Of a stretch of 64,000 nucleotides of DNA, positions 32,786-42,203 are shown in pieces. The position numbers were made by a program, and so were the translations under genes. Positions within the stretch are counted from its first letter, which is position 1, and each line of letters begins with the position of its first letter. Source of the stretch: an uncultured Bacteroidales bacterium (GTDB lineage Bacteria; Bacteroidota; Bacteroidia; Bacteroidales; UBA932); the NCBI GenBank assembly GCA_934725015.1, contig CAKVAS010000015.1, forward strand, positions 1 through 64,000. The letters run 5' to 3'. The notes beneath the pieces were generated by a model. It saw only the letters and a program-made list of their open reading frames with translations, ran no database searches and was not told the origin of the DNA.

Positions 32786-32818
32786 AAAAAGCCACCGAAG
32801 ATTTTGGCTTCGATGGCT
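32786..32818 (-). terminator. terminator after tRNA-fMet
   Basis: On the minus strand GCCATCGAAG pairs with CTTCGGTGGC around a 7-nt loop (10 pairs, one G-T), followed by TTTTTCG. Confidence 0.8.
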
Positions 32819-32823
32819 TGGAT

Positions 32824-32899
32824 TGGTAGCGGGGGAAGGACTCGAACCTCCGGCCTCCGGGTTATGAGCCCGACGAGCTACCAACTGCTCTACCCCGCG
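32824..32899 (-). tRNA. initiator tRNA-Met (CAT)
   Basis: On the minus strand a 76-nt cloverleaf with encoded CCA. Anticodon loop CTCATAA. The first acceptor pair is C-T (mismatched) and the anticodon stem carries the three consecutive G-C pairs (GGG/CCC), the two hallmarks of the bacterial initiator. Downstream of tRNA-Asn by 6 bp. Confidence 0.9.
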
Positions 32900-32905
32900 A
32901 TGTTG

Positions 32906-32979
32906 CTCCTGAAGCAGGACTTGAACCTGCGACCCTCTGATTAACAGTCAGATGCTCTAACCAACTGAGCTATTCAGGA
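32906..32979 (-). tRNA. tRNA-Asn (GTT)
   Basis: On the minus strand a 74-nt cloverleaf: acceptor TCCTGAA/TTCAGGA, anticodon loop CTGTTAA (GTT), T-loop TTCAAGT. CCA is not encoded. Transcribed together with tRNA-fMet from the promoter at 33038-33068. Confidence 0.93.
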
Positions 32980-33037
32980 ATCTTTGTATCCGCCCACCGG
33001 AAAACATCGTCAAGCGACCTTTTTCCGAATGGGATTG

Positions 33038-33068
33038 CAAAGGTACAACTTTTTTTTGATGCTGCAAA
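33038..33068 (-). promoter_or_regulatory. promoter of the tRNA-Asn/tRNA-fMet pair (TTTG-N19-TACCTTTG)
   Basis: On the minus strand TTTG (33065-33068), 19 bp, TACCTTTG (33038-33045), an exact consensus match. Confidence 0.8.
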
Positions 33069-33110
33069 CTTTTGTTGAACTTTTTGCGATTTTATTTTTT
33101 GAAGGTTTCT

Positions 33111-34544
33111 TTACAGCCCCAGAAACGCCCGCATCCCGGCAAGGTCCGCCTTGTCGAAGGCCTGCTGTTCGCCGGTCGCGAGATTCTTGAAGTTCACCTT
33201 GCCGGCGGCGGCCTCGTCGCCCCCGCAGATGGATATGAACGGGATGTGCCTGCGGTCGGCGTAGTCGAACTGCTTCTTCAGTTTGCCGGCTTCAGGGAAA
33301 ATCTCGCAGGAGACCCCGGACTCGCGCAGCGCCTTCACAATCGGGATGAGATAGCGGACCTCGTCCCTGCCCATGTTCGCGAAAAGAACCCTCGCGCTGT
33401 CGGTCACGTCCTTAGGGAACTTGTCAAGCCCCTTCAGAACATCATAAATCCGGTCCGCGCCGAAGGAAATCCCGACTCCGGACATGCCCGGGAGACCGAA
33501 TATGCCCGTGAGGTTGTCATAGCGCCCGCCTCCGCAGATGCTTCCGATGGCAAAGTCCAGAGCCTTCACCTCGAAGATGGCTCCGGTGTAGTAGTTCAGC
33601 CCCCGGGCAAGCGAAAGGTCAATCTCCACCCGCTGCGAGATTTCCGCCGCCCCGATGTAGCCGAAAAGTTCCTCCAGCTCGTCGATGCCCCTCAGACCCG
33701 TCTCGGAGACAATCCCCGAGGCCGAGCCGCCTCCGAACAGGCCGCGCATCAGCGCAATCTTCCCGTCCGTCGTGCCGCTCATCTGAAGCACGGGCTCGAT
33801 TACCTTCACGGCCGTCTCCGTCAGTCCCTTCTCAAGCATCTCGGCCTCAACAGCCTCAAGCCCTATCTTGTCAATCTTGTCAATCGCCACCGTGATATCG
33901 ACCACCTTGTCCGGAAAGCCGCAGATTTCGGCGAGCCCGGTGAGCACCTTGCGGTTGTTAATCTTTATGCACACGCGCACGTCGAACAGCCCGAACACCC
34001 TATCGACAATCTGCACGAGTTCAAGCTCATTGAGCTGCGAGGCGGAGCCGATGACATCCGCGTCACACTGGTAGAACTCGCGGTAGCGCCCCTTCTGCGG
34101 ACGGTCTGCACGCCACACCGGCTGAATCTGGAATCTCTTGAACGGGAAGGAAATCTCGTTCTGATGCTGCACGACGAAACGCGCGAACGGGACTGTAAGG
34201 TCATAGCGCAAACCCTTTTCGCACACGCGGTTAGTGAGCGCACGGCAGTTATAAAACGGACCTTTCGCAGGGTCGTCGGAGGCCGAAGGCGCGGTCTCAT
34301 ATTCCTTGAAGTCGATTCCGTTGAACGCCTCTCCCGAGTTAAGGATGCGGAACAGCAGCTTGTCGCCCTCCTCGCCGTATTTTCCCATCAGCGTGGAAAG
34401 ATTCTCCATCGACGGGGTCTCAATCGGGGCATATCCGTAAGTTCTGAAAACAGAGCGGATTGTGTCGAAAATATAGTTGCGTCCGGCCATCTCCGCCGGG
34501 CCGAAGTCTCTTGTTCCCTTGGGAATCGAAGGTTTCTGTGCCAT
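33111..34544 (-). CDS. hisS: histidyl-tRNA synthetase
   Basis: 477 residues. Class II synthetase core: KGTRDFGPAEMAGRNYIF near the start, motif 2 with RYDLTVPFARFV and RADRPQKGRYREFYQCDAD, the histidine-specific ARGLNYYTGAIFE segment and GGGRYDNLTGIFG. The C-terminal anticodon-binding domain ends in GGDEAAAGKVNFKNLATG. A short insertion with EYETAPSASDDPAKG lies between motifs 1 and 2, as seen in Bacteroidota. It charges tRNA-His. The gene lies downstream of the lyase gene and upstream of the tRNA pair. Confidence 0.95.
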   Translation of the reverse strand: MAQKPSIPKGTRDFGPAEMAGRNYIFDTIRSVFRTYGYAPIETPSMENLSTLMGKYGEEGDKLLFRILNSGEAFNGIDFKEYETAPSASDDPAKGPFYNCRALTNRVCEKGLRYDLTVPFARFVVQHQNEISFPFKRFQIQPVWRADRPQKGRYREFYQCDADVIGSASQLNELELVQIVDRVFGLFDVRVCIKINNRKVLTGLAEICGFPDKVVDITVAIDKIDKIGLEAVEAEMLEKGLTETAVKVIEPVLQMSGTTDGKIALMRGLFGGGSASGIVSETGLRGIDELEELFGYIGAAEISQRVEIDLSLARGLNYYTGAIFEVKALDFAIGSICGGGRYDNLTGIFGLPGMSGVGISFGADRIYDVLKGLDKFPKDVTDSARVLFANMGRDEVRYLIPIVKALRESGVSCEIFPEAGKLKKQFDYADRRHIPFISICGGDEAAAGKVNFKNLATGEQQAFDKADLAGMRAFLGL

Positions 34545-34583
34545 TGAAGTATGATATAGTTATATATGGTATAAAATTGCCTG

Positions 34584-34591
34584 CAAAGATA
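34584..34591 (-). promoter_or_regulatory. -7 box of hisS
   Basis: On the minus strand TATCTTTG fits TAnnTTTG, 40 bp before the hisS ATG. The -33 element is weak. Confidence 0.5.
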
Positions 34592-34646
34592 TGAATAAAC
34601 GACGAAAATATATTACCGACCATCGGGAAATATCCAAAAACCGGGA

Positions 34647-36185
34647 TTATTCGAGGTTCAGAGGATTATTCTTCATCCATTCGGCGACATTCGCGATGTC
34701 CCTGTAGAACGGCGTGTCCTCGACGAACACGGGCACCATGCGACGGATTTCGTCATATACGCGGCGGCTCGACGGGGCGAGGGAATCCGCGATTTTCAGA
34801 CAGTCAACAGCCTGTGTCAGAGCGATGTAGAGTATGGACATAACCTGACTGACATTCTCTATGACCTGGGCGCAGAGGAGCGCGGTGTTGGTGCCCATGC
34901 TGACGATGTCCTGATTGTCGTTGTTGTTGGGGATGCTGTGCACGTAGTTCGGCATGGCGAGGGTCTGGCATTCGGCGGTCGTGGAGGTCGCGGTGAACTG
35001 GCAGGCCTGCATCCCGTAGTTGAGCCCGAGAGTGCCGAGGTTCAGGAAAGGCGGGAGTATGCCGTTGATGCGGTCGTGGAAAAGGTAGTTCAGCTGGCGC
35101 TCGGCGGTCATGGCGACGCGCACCATGGCAATCTTGACCTTGTCCTCCTCGAGGGAGACATAGTCACCGTGGAAGTTTCCGCCGTGATAGACGTTCCGCG
35201 AGACCGGATCCACAATAGGGTTGTCGCAGGCGGAGTTGAGTTCCTCCTCAAGCACGCGGCGGGAGTTCATGAGCGTGTCATGGACGGGGCCGAGAATCTG
35301 AGGGGCGCAGCGAAGGGAGTAGTAGGCCTGCACCTTGTGCTCAAAGACCCTGGAGTCGCCGTGACCGCTGTCGTAGAACTCATGCTCACGCTTTCTCAGG
35401 CGCCGGCTGCCCTCGGCGAGGCGGCGCATCCTCGCGGCTATGACCCTCTGCCCCTCGTGGCGGCGGCATTCGTTGAGCCCCTCGGACATGAGGTCGTCGA
35501 ACGAGGAGGCAATCTCGTTCATCATCACGGAGGCGAGCGTCGCCCAGTCGAGCAGCCGCTCGGCCCGAATCTGGTTCACGAGCCCTATGCCGGTCATCAC
35601 CGAGGTGCCGTTGGTGAGCGAGAGCCCTTCGCGGATGCGCATCGTGAAGGGTCTGAGCCCGTTTTCGTCCATGACTTCCTTCGACGGCCGCCACTCCCCT
35701 TTCCAGTGAACCTCGCCCTCTCCGATGAGGGTGAGCGCGATGTGCGCGAGCTGCACGAGGTCTCCGCTGGCCCCGACGCTTCCGTGCCTCGGAATGAAGG
35801 GATATATTCCCCGGTTTATGAACTCGACAAGGAGTTCGACCACTTCGGGATGCACCCCGGAGCGGCACTGGAGGAAGGTTCCGAGCCTGGCAATCATGGC
35901 CGCCTTCACCATGATGTCGGGAAGAGGGTCGCCCGCTCCGGTGGCGTGGCTGCGGATGATGTTGTACTGGAGGTCGGTCAGAAAGCGGTCATCGACGCGC
36001 CACTGCGCCATGGGACCGAAGCCTGTGTTGATTCCGTAAATCACCTTGTCGGACGCGAACTCCTTCAGGAACTCATGGCATTTCATCACAGCGTCCATCG
36101 GAAGCGCCGCGACGTCTATTTTCTCGCCGCCATAGAGCAGACGGCGCACATATTCATAGTCCAATATCATATTCTCGTCTTTCAT
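34647..36185 (-). CDS. HAL/PAL family aromatic amino-acid ammonia-lyase
   Basis: About 512 residues. VGASGDLVQLAH carries the Ala-Ser-Gly triad that cyclises to the MIO cofactor. YGINTGFGPMA, QYNIIRSHATGAGDP and FHDRINGILPPF are conserved elements. The RSHATG segment is like histidine ammonia-lyases rather than phenylalanine or tyrosine lyases, but no other hut gene is nearby, and lyases of this sort also occur in aryl-polyene pathways. Substrate is therefore open between histidine and tyrosine. Start MKDENMILDY at 36185 is preferred; the frame is open up to 36236. Confidence 0.8.
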   Translation of the reverse strand: MKDENMILDYEYVRRLLYGGEKIDVAALPMDAVMKCHEFLKEFASDKVIYGINTGFGPMAQWRVDDRFLTDLQYNIIRSHATGAGDPLPDIMVKAAMIARLGTFLQCRSGVHPEVVELLVEFINRGIYPFIPRHGSVGASGDLVQLAHIALTLIGEGEVHWKGEWRPSKEVMDENGLRPFTMRIREGLSLTNGTSVMTGIGLVNQIRAERLLDWATLASVMMNEIASSFDDLMSEGLNECRRHEGQRVIAARMRRLAEGSRRLRKREHEFYDSGHGDSRVFEHKVQAYYSLRCAPQILGPVHDTLMNSRRVLEEELNSACDNPIVDPVSRNVYHGGNFHGDYVSLEEDKVKIAMVRVAMTAERQLNYLFHDRINGILPPFLNLGTLGLNYGMQACQFTATSTTAECQTLAMPNYVHSIPNNNDNQDIVSMGTNTALLCAQVIENVSQVMSILYIALTQAVDCLKIADSLAPSSRRVYDEIRRMVPVFVEDTPFYRDIANVAEWMKNNPLNLE

Positions 36186-36280
36186 GTCCCTCACAATATC
36201 AATTTCACGAACACAAATATTATTTTCCGTATGCATTCATTCCCCGACCGTCTCATGCGACAGCCTCACACCGACGGCCC

Positions 36281-39200
36281 CTACCGCAAAAGTTCGCGGA
36301 GTTCGTCGAGTGTGATGGCATGGCTCTTTGACGTGCCTTCGAGTATCGCGTCCGCGAGGTTCTGCTTGCTGCGGTGGAGACGGAGAATCTTCTCCTCGAT
36401 GGAGTTCTGCGCAATCAGGTGATAGACAGTGACATTCTGCTGCTGGCCGATGCGGTAGGCGCGGTCGGTGGCCTGCTGCTCTATCGCCGGATTCCACCAC
36501 GGGTCGAGGTGAATCACATAGTTGGCTCCCGTGAGGTTCAGCCCGAGCCCACCGGCCTTGAGACTTATGAGGAACACCGGCCTTTCCGCGCGCTGAAAAC
36601 CGCTGACCATCTCCTGGCGCTTCCTTATCGGGGTCGAGCCCTGAAGGTAGAAATGAGAAACACCGTCCTCGTCCAAGACGCGGGACACGATGTCGAGGAA
36701 GCCGGTGAACTGGCTGAACACCAGCACACTGTTCCCTCCGGAGACGATTTCTCCGACAAGTTCCTTCAGCGCGGCAAGCTTGGTCGGCTCCCCGGACCAG
36801 CCGTCTTTCACGAGCGGCATCGCGCAGGCGGCCTCACGGAGCCTCGTGATTGCCGCAAGGGCGTTCATGTTCACCTTCGTATCCTGCTCAAGCTCGTTCT
36901 TCGCCTCAAGGCGCATGGCCTCGTAGGCGACGGTCTCCGCCGCGCTCATCGGAACGCTGCGGTATATCTCGGTCTTTTCCGGAAGCTCCTCGACGACCTC
37001 GGACTTGGTTCTGCGCAGCATGAAGGGCTGGATTATCCTCTTGAGCTGCGACTGCCTGTCCTTGTCCTCCGAGTTCTCTATCGGGGCGATGAACTTCTGA
37101 TGGAAGCGCTCGTAGCTGCCGAGAAGTCCCGGATTGAGAAACTGGAAGAGGTTCCACAGCTCGCCGAGGTAGTTCTGCACCGGGGTTCCGGTCAGAATCA
37201 CCCGCGAGGACGCCTTTAACGACATGGCGGCGTCCGACATCTTTGTCCCCCGGTTCTTTATGGTGTGAGCCTCGTCGAGGCAGACCACGTTCCACTGCAC
37301 GGAGGAAAGCGCCACCTTTTCGCGGACAAGCAGACCGTAGGTGGTGAGAACGACGTCATATTCCCCGATTCCCTTGAGCGCGTCCGTCCTGTCATCCTGT
37401 TCGTTCAGGACCACGACGTTCAGGGACGGCGCGAATCTCGCCAGCTCCCGGGTCCAGTTCATCAGTACCGATGCCGGAGCCACGACGAGCGACGCGCCGG
37501 ACGCGGCCTTGTGGAGAAGGAAGGCTATGGTCTGGACGGTCTTTCCGAGTCCCATGTCGTCGGCGAGGCAGGCGCCCGAGCCCCAGTGGTCGAGACGCGC
37601 CATCCAGCGAAAGCCTTCTTCCTGATAGTCACGGAGTTCCGCCTTGAGCGCGGCAGGAACAGGAGGGTTATAGGTGGCGGCCTCGTCAATCCTCGCGAGC
37701 CTCTCGCCGTATTCTGCGTCGGCCTTGGCGTTCAGATGGCCCTTGCGCACGATGTCGGCAAGGGCTCCGACCTGAAAGAAGGAAACGCGCTCCGAACCCC
37801 GGGAGTTCTGTGTGACGGCTTCAAGACGCTTGAGATATTTCGCAAGAGATTCTGACAGAGCCACATAGTCACCCTCGCCAAGTTTGAGGTAGCCGTTCCC
37901 GTAGCCCCCGGCGGCAATGGCCGAGAGAATCTGCTCCAGCGCGAGCGCGTCCCCGTCCGGAAATTCAGCGTTTCCCTCAATCTCGAACCACTGTTCCTTG
38001 GAGCGCACGTTTATGCTGATGGCGCCCGGCTCCAGAGTCCCGCGCACCCGGAGGCTCTTCCCCTCCGGCCATTCGAGCGTACAGATGTCCCCGAGGTCTT
38101 TCGCCGCAGCCACAACAGGAAGCATTTCTTCCGGCGAAAGTTCATACAGCCCGTCGTTCGGCTCGATTCCGTCAAGTCCGGTAGTTTCGAGGAACGTCTT
38201 CAGTGCGGCCTTTTCGTCGCGGAGGCTCCGCGTCACCTGATAGCGCGCCGCCCCGTCGGAGTCGTAGCACACGGCCTCACCCTTGCCGGGGAAGAAAGTG
38301 AGCTTCCCGCCTTCAAGCGGCCGGACATAGAGCAGCGCGTCAAAGTGCCACGATTTCGGAACTATGCGCAGCCACAGCATAGTGCTTCCCGTCCTCTCCT
38401 CAAGCGAGGAGCCGGACTCCATGAGCGGGGAATGCACCTCGATGACTGATGAGAGCCTCCGGATGAACGCCGTCAGAGCATCCTTCGACTCTTCGGGAAA
38501 TCTCACGCGGTTCTCCGCAATGCTGAGAAGAATCTGACTCTGAATGCGGCTGAGGCGAATCACCGCATAGTGAAACTTGTCCCTTTTGTACACATTCTCA
38601 AGCGAATATTCCCTTTCGTACCTTGCCCTCACGACATTTGCACGGAACTCGTAGGCTCCCGCAGAGAGTTTCACCTCGATGTAGGGCAGTTCCTCGCAGA
38701 TGTCAACTCTGTTTGCCGGCGCATAACTGTCGAAATATACCCGGTCGCATCCGACAAGGACAGGAAAAAGCGATGCGGCCGAATTGTCGCCGGTGCGGCG
38801 GATTCTGGACTGCACGGCGCGGTCGAAGTCGTCAAAGACATCGTTATACATACCTTCGCAGAAAGAGGAAAACGAGACACGCTTCCCCGCACTCCAGTGA
38901 CCGCTCTTCAGGATGTTCTGCTCCCGCATCGAAATCTCGTCATAGCGTCCGATCAGATAGATTATCCTACGCTCCTTCGCCTGTTCCACGCCACTCGCGG
39001 CAGATGCCGGCTTGCCTTTGTCCACCAGTGCGCCCAGTTTTTCCAAAGCCATTTCCCAAGGCTTCTTTACTCTGATTCTGGAAAGGAGCGAGGCCCCGCC
39101 GAAAAGGGAATCAAGTCTGGCGTCCTCCGCCCTGTCACCCGTTCCGAGTTCGTGCCGGACGACCGAGAATGCTGACAAGGCCAAAGTCTCCGGAAACTGG

Positions 39201-40297
39201 AGATTGCGACTTGCCGCAATCCCTCCGGAAAGGATGCGCGCGGTGATGTCCGAGCCTGCGGCCGCCGCCCTGATTAGGCTTCCCACATAGCCGTCCGAGG
39301 CACCCTGATTGAGATTTCCGAGAATGACCGCCGGTTTCTGCGCCTCCTCGAACCACCAGCCGTCCATCTTCTTGTTCAGATACTGTTCAATCTTCTTCCG
39401 CGTCTTGTCGGTGTCGGACAGGATGTATGAGAGCATCAGAAAATATGCGAGAATCGGAGACTCGAAGATGTTTTTCAGCTGTGCCCGACGGTTGCGAATC
39501 TTGAGCGCCGCCTCGAACAGTTCTCCGGCCTTTGCATAGTCGCCTCCGTAGAGAGCCGAAACGGCGGCGGTCGCGGCCGGCCATTCGCTGAGTTTCACCG
39601 CTCGTTCATCAGCATGGCGAAGCCCCCCGTCGAGAAAGAATCGGAAGCCGTCCAGTTTTGCCTGAACCCTCAAAAGAGATTCTCCGGAGAGACGGCTCTC
39701 GGCAAGTCTTCCGATGGCGTCCAGATGTTCCGCGTCAACGGCGTTGGTCTCGGAGAGTTCGTCAAGGTTCTCATCCGCAATCTGTTCAATCGCGACCTGC
39801 GGAAGCCCTTCAATGACAGGCTCAAACGCCGCCTCGCAGGCAACATCCCCGAAAATAAGGGACAGTTCGGAGCTGTCTTTCCACAGAATGCCCTCGGGAA
39901 TCTTAACCTCCGTACCGCCAGCAAGGTTCTGCACGAGGCTGAAGCGGTCACTGGTTCCGAGATGCCTTGCCGCGCGCAAATCCTTGACCAGCTCGGGATA
40001 GTATAGGACGGCATTGAGAGCGACCCGCATAAAGTTGCGGTCACAGACAGAAAAAGTCCTGGTCCAATATGATGTTCTTTCAATATAGCCGTGGTCTGCC
40101 TTAAGCACGGCAATATCCGTCTCGAATTTGACAGTCGTGGAGTATGCTATGAATTTGCGTATGCCTGCCTCGCTCATCGAGTTCCCGTCAGTACAGGCGA
40201 TCAGCGCCAGCAATCTGTCCTGCCGCTCCGTCAGCCCGAAGTCCTGCTTGGGAAAAAGTTTCATAAGATTTAGGTGTGTCCGGTCTTTCTCGTTCAT
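36281..40297 (-). CDS. SNF2-family DEAD/DEAH helicase with long N-terminal region
   Basis: About 1338 residues. The helicase core occupies the last ~480: Walker A DDMGLGKTVQTIA, the DEAH box CLDEAHTIKN, motif III LTGTPVQNYLGELWNLF, motif V GGLGLNLTGANYVIHLD and QATDRAYRIGQ at motif VI. The N-terminal ~850 residues are the poorly conserved regulatory region typical of Bacteroidota SNF2-like proteins, with a beta-rich segment before the core. Likely a DNA translocase acting on nucleoprotein complexes; no nuclease domain is visible. ATG at 40297 follows an alternative GTG. Confidence 0.85.
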   Translation of the reverse strand: MNEKDRTHLNLMKLFPKQDFGLTERQDRLLALIACTDGNSMSEAGIRKFIAYSTTVKFETDIAVLKADHGYIERTSYWTRTFSVCDRNFMRVALNAVLYYPELVKDLRAARHLGTSDRFSLVQNLAGGTEVKIPEGILWKDSSELSLIFGDVACEAAFEPVIEGLPQVAIEQIADENLDELSETNAVDAEHLDAIGRLAESRLSGESLLRVQAKLDGFRFFLDGGLRHADERAVKLSEWPAATAAVSALYGGDYAKAGELFEAALKIRNRRAQLKNIFESPILAYFLMLSYILSDTDKTRKKIEQYLNKKMDGWWFEEAQKPAVILGNLNQGASDGYVGSLIRAAAAGSDITARILSGGIAASRNLQFPETLALSAFSVVRHELGTGDRAEDARLDSLFGGASLLSRIRVKKPWEMALEKLGALVDKGKPASAASGVEQAKERRIIYLIGRYDEISMREQNILKSGHWSAGKRVSFSSFCEGMYNDVFDDFDRAVQSRIRRTGDNSAASLFPVLVGCDRVYFDSYAPANRVDICEELPYIEVKLSAGAYEFRANVVRARYEREYSLENVYKRDKFHYAVIRLSRIQSQILLSIAENRVRFPEESKDALTAFIRRLSSVIEVHSPLMESGSSLEERTGSTMLWLRIVPKSWHFDALLYVRPLEGGKLTFFPGKGEAVCYDSDGAARYQVTRSLRDEKAALKTFLETTGLDGIEPNDGLYELSPEEMLPVVAAAKDLGDICTLEWPEGKSLRVRGTLEPGAISINVRSKEQWFEIEGNAEFPDGDALALEQILSAIAAGGYGNGYLKLGEGDYVALSESLAKYLKRLEAVTQNSRGSERVSFFQVGALADIVRKGHLNAKADAEYGERLARIDEAATYNPPVPAALKAELRDYQEEGFRWMARLDHWGSGACLADDMGLGKTVQTIAFLLHKAASGASLVVAPASVLMNWTRELARFAPSLNVVVLNEQDDRTDALKGIGEYDVVLTTYGLLVREKVALSSVQWNVVCLDEAHTIKNRGTKMSDAAMSLKASSRVILTGTPVQNYLGELWNLFQFLNPGLLGSYERFHQKFIAPIENSEDKDRQSQLKRIIQPFMLRRTKSEVVEELPEKTEIYRSVPMSAAETVAYEAMRLEAKNELEQDTKVNMNALAAITRLREAACAMPLVKDGWSGEPTKLAALKELVGEIVSGGNSVLVFSQFTGFLDIVSRVLDEDGVSHFYLQGSTPIRKRQEMVSGFQRAERPVFLISLKAGGLGLNLTGANYVIHLDPWWNPAIEQQATDRAYRIGQQQNVTVYHLIAQNSIEEKILRLHRSKQNLADAILEGTSKSHAITLDELRELLR

Positions 40298-40400
40298 CGT
40301 CACGGTTCATATTACTGGTTTGACAACATTTTTTCTCCAAAGAAATCTATGCTCAAAAATAATCCTCAATCAGAGGCAATTTCTTCACATTTTCAAAAGA

Positions 40401-40443
40401 AAAATCCCCGGCAAAGGTAACCTTTATCGGAGATTTTCTCAAA
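40401..40443 (-). promoter_or_regulatory. promoter of the SNF2 gene overlapping a hairpin
   Basis: On the minus strand TTTG (40440-40443), 20 bp, TACCTTTG (40412-40419). The same bases belong to an imperfect hairpin (AAATCTCCG and CGGGGATTT with AAGGT/ACCTT inside) followed by T-rich sequence, so it may also terminate the transcript of the aminotransferase gene upstream. Confidence 0.55.
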
Positions 40444-40537
40444 AGTTTTGGCAGGAATTTTTCGTTTCAGGGAAAATCTGCCTTTGATTGATTCCGGACA
40501 CACCGCAACCAAACAGTCCGACGGCGAAGAAGAGAAA

Positions 40538-41824
40538 TTACCTCACAATCGCCTCCTTAATGCAATCGACGATGTAGCGGACATCCTCGTCCGAAACATA
40601 CGGACCGGCGGGGAGACAGAAGCCTACCTTGAAGAGTTCCTCCTCAATGCCGTTGGTATAGACCGGAGCGCCGGCATAGACTGGCTGCCTGTGCATCGGC
40701 TTCCATGTCGGACGGGCCTCTATCTTCCTGCCGAGCATGAAGACACGCAGAGCCTCGACATTCTCGTTCGGCTGGCAGTCGGTCGTGGCGGAATCCACCT
40801 GATGAATCACTCCGGCGGCTCCGCCCACAGCCGTCCTGATGACCTCCTTGTAGGCATTTTCCTGTCCTTTGATGCGTACCGACGGGTCGAGGGTGGCGGC
40901 GCAGAGCCAGAAATTCGCGTCAAAGCGCGGGTCGGCCGGCTGCCTGTGAATGTGAACGCCGGGGACATCCGCCAGCAGCTCCTCATAAAGCTTCTGCACA
41001 TGCTTATGATGGGCGATGTGCGCACCGAGAACCGTCATCTGGCCGCGGCCTATGCCGGCGCAGACATTGGACATACGGTAGTTGTAGCCGATGGCCGTGT
41101 GCTGGTAGTAAGGGTAGGCGTCACGGGCCTGAGTGGCATACCACATGATTTCATTCGCATCCTCGGCACTGCGGCAGATGAGGGCGCCGCCACCTGAAGT
41201 CGTAATCATCTTGTTGCCGTTGAACGACAGCACGCCGTATTTCCCGAAAGTGCCGAGCACCTTCCCGTCGAAGCGCGAACCCATCCCCTCGGCGGCATCC
41301 TCGACCACCGGGATTCCGTATTTTTCGGCAATCGCCAGAATCCGGTCAATATGATATGGCATTCCGTACAACGCCACCGGGACAATGGCCTTAGGGTATC
41401 TGCCGGTCTTTTCTTTCCGGTCGATGATGGCCTTCTCCAGCAGCTCGGGATCCATGTTCCAAGTCTCAGGCTCGGAGCCGACAAACACCGGGTGCGCTCC
41501 GATGTAGGTTATCGGATGTGAAGACGCGCAGAAAGTGTAGCTCTGGACAAGCACCTCGTCACCGGCCTTCACTCCGGCGCCGATGAGGGCAAGATGCACG
41601 GCGGCCGTCCCGGCGGAAAGGCATACGACCCGACGGTCAAGCGGCCCGCTCCCGTCGCTCCTGCTATTCACGAAAGCCTCCAGGTCCTTCTCGAAGGCAT
41701 TGACGTTCGGCCCCATGGGAACCACCCAGTTCGTGTCGAACGCCTCCTTCACATACTTCTGCTCCCACCCCTCCTCGCTCATGTGAGCCAGACAGAGATA
41801 AATTGTTTTTCTTTCTTCTGACAT
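40538..41824 (-). CDS. DegT/DnrJ/EryC1 family sugar aminotransferase
   Basis: 428 residues. The PLP-lysine lies in LSFNGNKMITTSGGGALI. Other family elements are VVCLSAGTAAVHLALIGAGV, DEVLVQSYTFCASSHP, EDAAEGMGSRFDG and the NYRMSNVCAGIGRGQ segment. The family transfers an amino group to a nucleotide-linked keto sugar, here probably for the surface polysaccharide of this locus. Last gene of the capsule locus in transcription direction. Confidence 0.88.
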   Translation of the reverse strand: MSEERKTIYLCLAHMSEEGWEQKYVKEAFDTNWVVPMGPNVNAFEKDLEAFVNSRSDGSGPLDRRVVCLSAGTAAVHLALIGAGVKAGDEVLVQSYTFCASSHPITYIGAHPVFVGSEPETWNMDPELLEKAIIDRKEKTGRYPKAIVPVALYGMPYHIDRILAIAEKYGIPVVEDAAEGMGSRFDGKVLGTFGKYGVLSFNGNKMITTSGGGALICRSAEDANEIMWYATQARDAYPYYQHTAIGYNYRMSNVCAGIGRGQMTVLGAHIAHHKHVQKLYEELLADVPGVHIHRQPADPRFDANFWLCAATLDPSVRIKGQENAYKEVIRTAVGGAAGVIHQVDSATTDCQPNENVEALRVFMLGRKIEARPTWKPMHRQPVYAGAPVYTNGIEEELFKVGFCLPAGPYVSDEDVRYIVDCIKEAIVR

Positions 41825-41856
41825 GATATTAGAATTGATGAATTTCCCTTAGATAT

Positions 41857-41884
41857 GTTATAATAAATTTGATTTTATTATAAC
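41857..41884 (+). promoter_or_regulatory. palindromic operator of the toxin-antitoxin pair
   Basis: GTTATAATAAA and TTTATTATAAC form an 11-bp perfect inverted repeat around TTTGAT. The centre contains the -33 TTTG of the promoter, so binding of the antitoxin would repress its own operon. Confidence 0.7.
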
Positions 41885-41898
41885 AATATGTATATTTG
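41868..41898 (+). promoter_or_regulatory. promoter of the toxin-antitoxin pair (TTTG-N19-TATATTTG)
   Basis: TTTG (41868-41871), 19 bp, TATATTTG (41891-41898): an exact consensus, 23 bp before the antitoxin start. Confidence 0.8.
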
Positions 41899-41921
41899 CA
41901 TAAATTATTAACGGCCATATT

Positions 41922-42203
41922 ATGTCACACACTCTCGTTCAAATAGGCAACAGCAAGGCGCTGATTATCCCGGCAAGGATTATCAAGCGCAGAAACTATG
42001 ACAGCAAAACGGAATTCGATATAATCGAAACAAATGACGGCTTCCGCATTGTACAAAAGGAAACAGGAATCGAGTCTCTGGAGTTTCCTCATGTGGCGAA
42101 ACCTGCCATACCTGAAAAAATCAGAAATCTGAGAAATGCGGCGAACCTCACCGATGACGAGATTGAGCAGGACGAACGTCTTAAATATATTCTTTCAAGA
42201 TGA
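41922..42203 (+). CDS. AbrB/MazE-type antitoxin
   Basis: 93 residues. The N-terminal LVQIGNSKALIIPARIIKRR is the swapped-hairpin AbrB/MazE DNA-binding domain. The C-terminal half is acidic and likely wraps the toxin. It overlaps the PIN gene by 4 bp (ATGA), as usual for toxin-antitoxin pairs, and should neutralise it and repress the promoter via the palindrome at 41857-41884. It is the only plus-strand transcript in the capsule region. Confidence 0.82.
   Translation: MSHTLVQIGNSKALIIPARIIKRRNYDSKTEFDIIETNDGFRIVQKETGIESLEFPHVAKPAIPEKIRNLRNAANLTDDEIEQDERLKYILSR

Noticed and set aside
33072..34547. 491-codon plus-strand ORF
   Set aside because: Shadow of hisS on the other strand.
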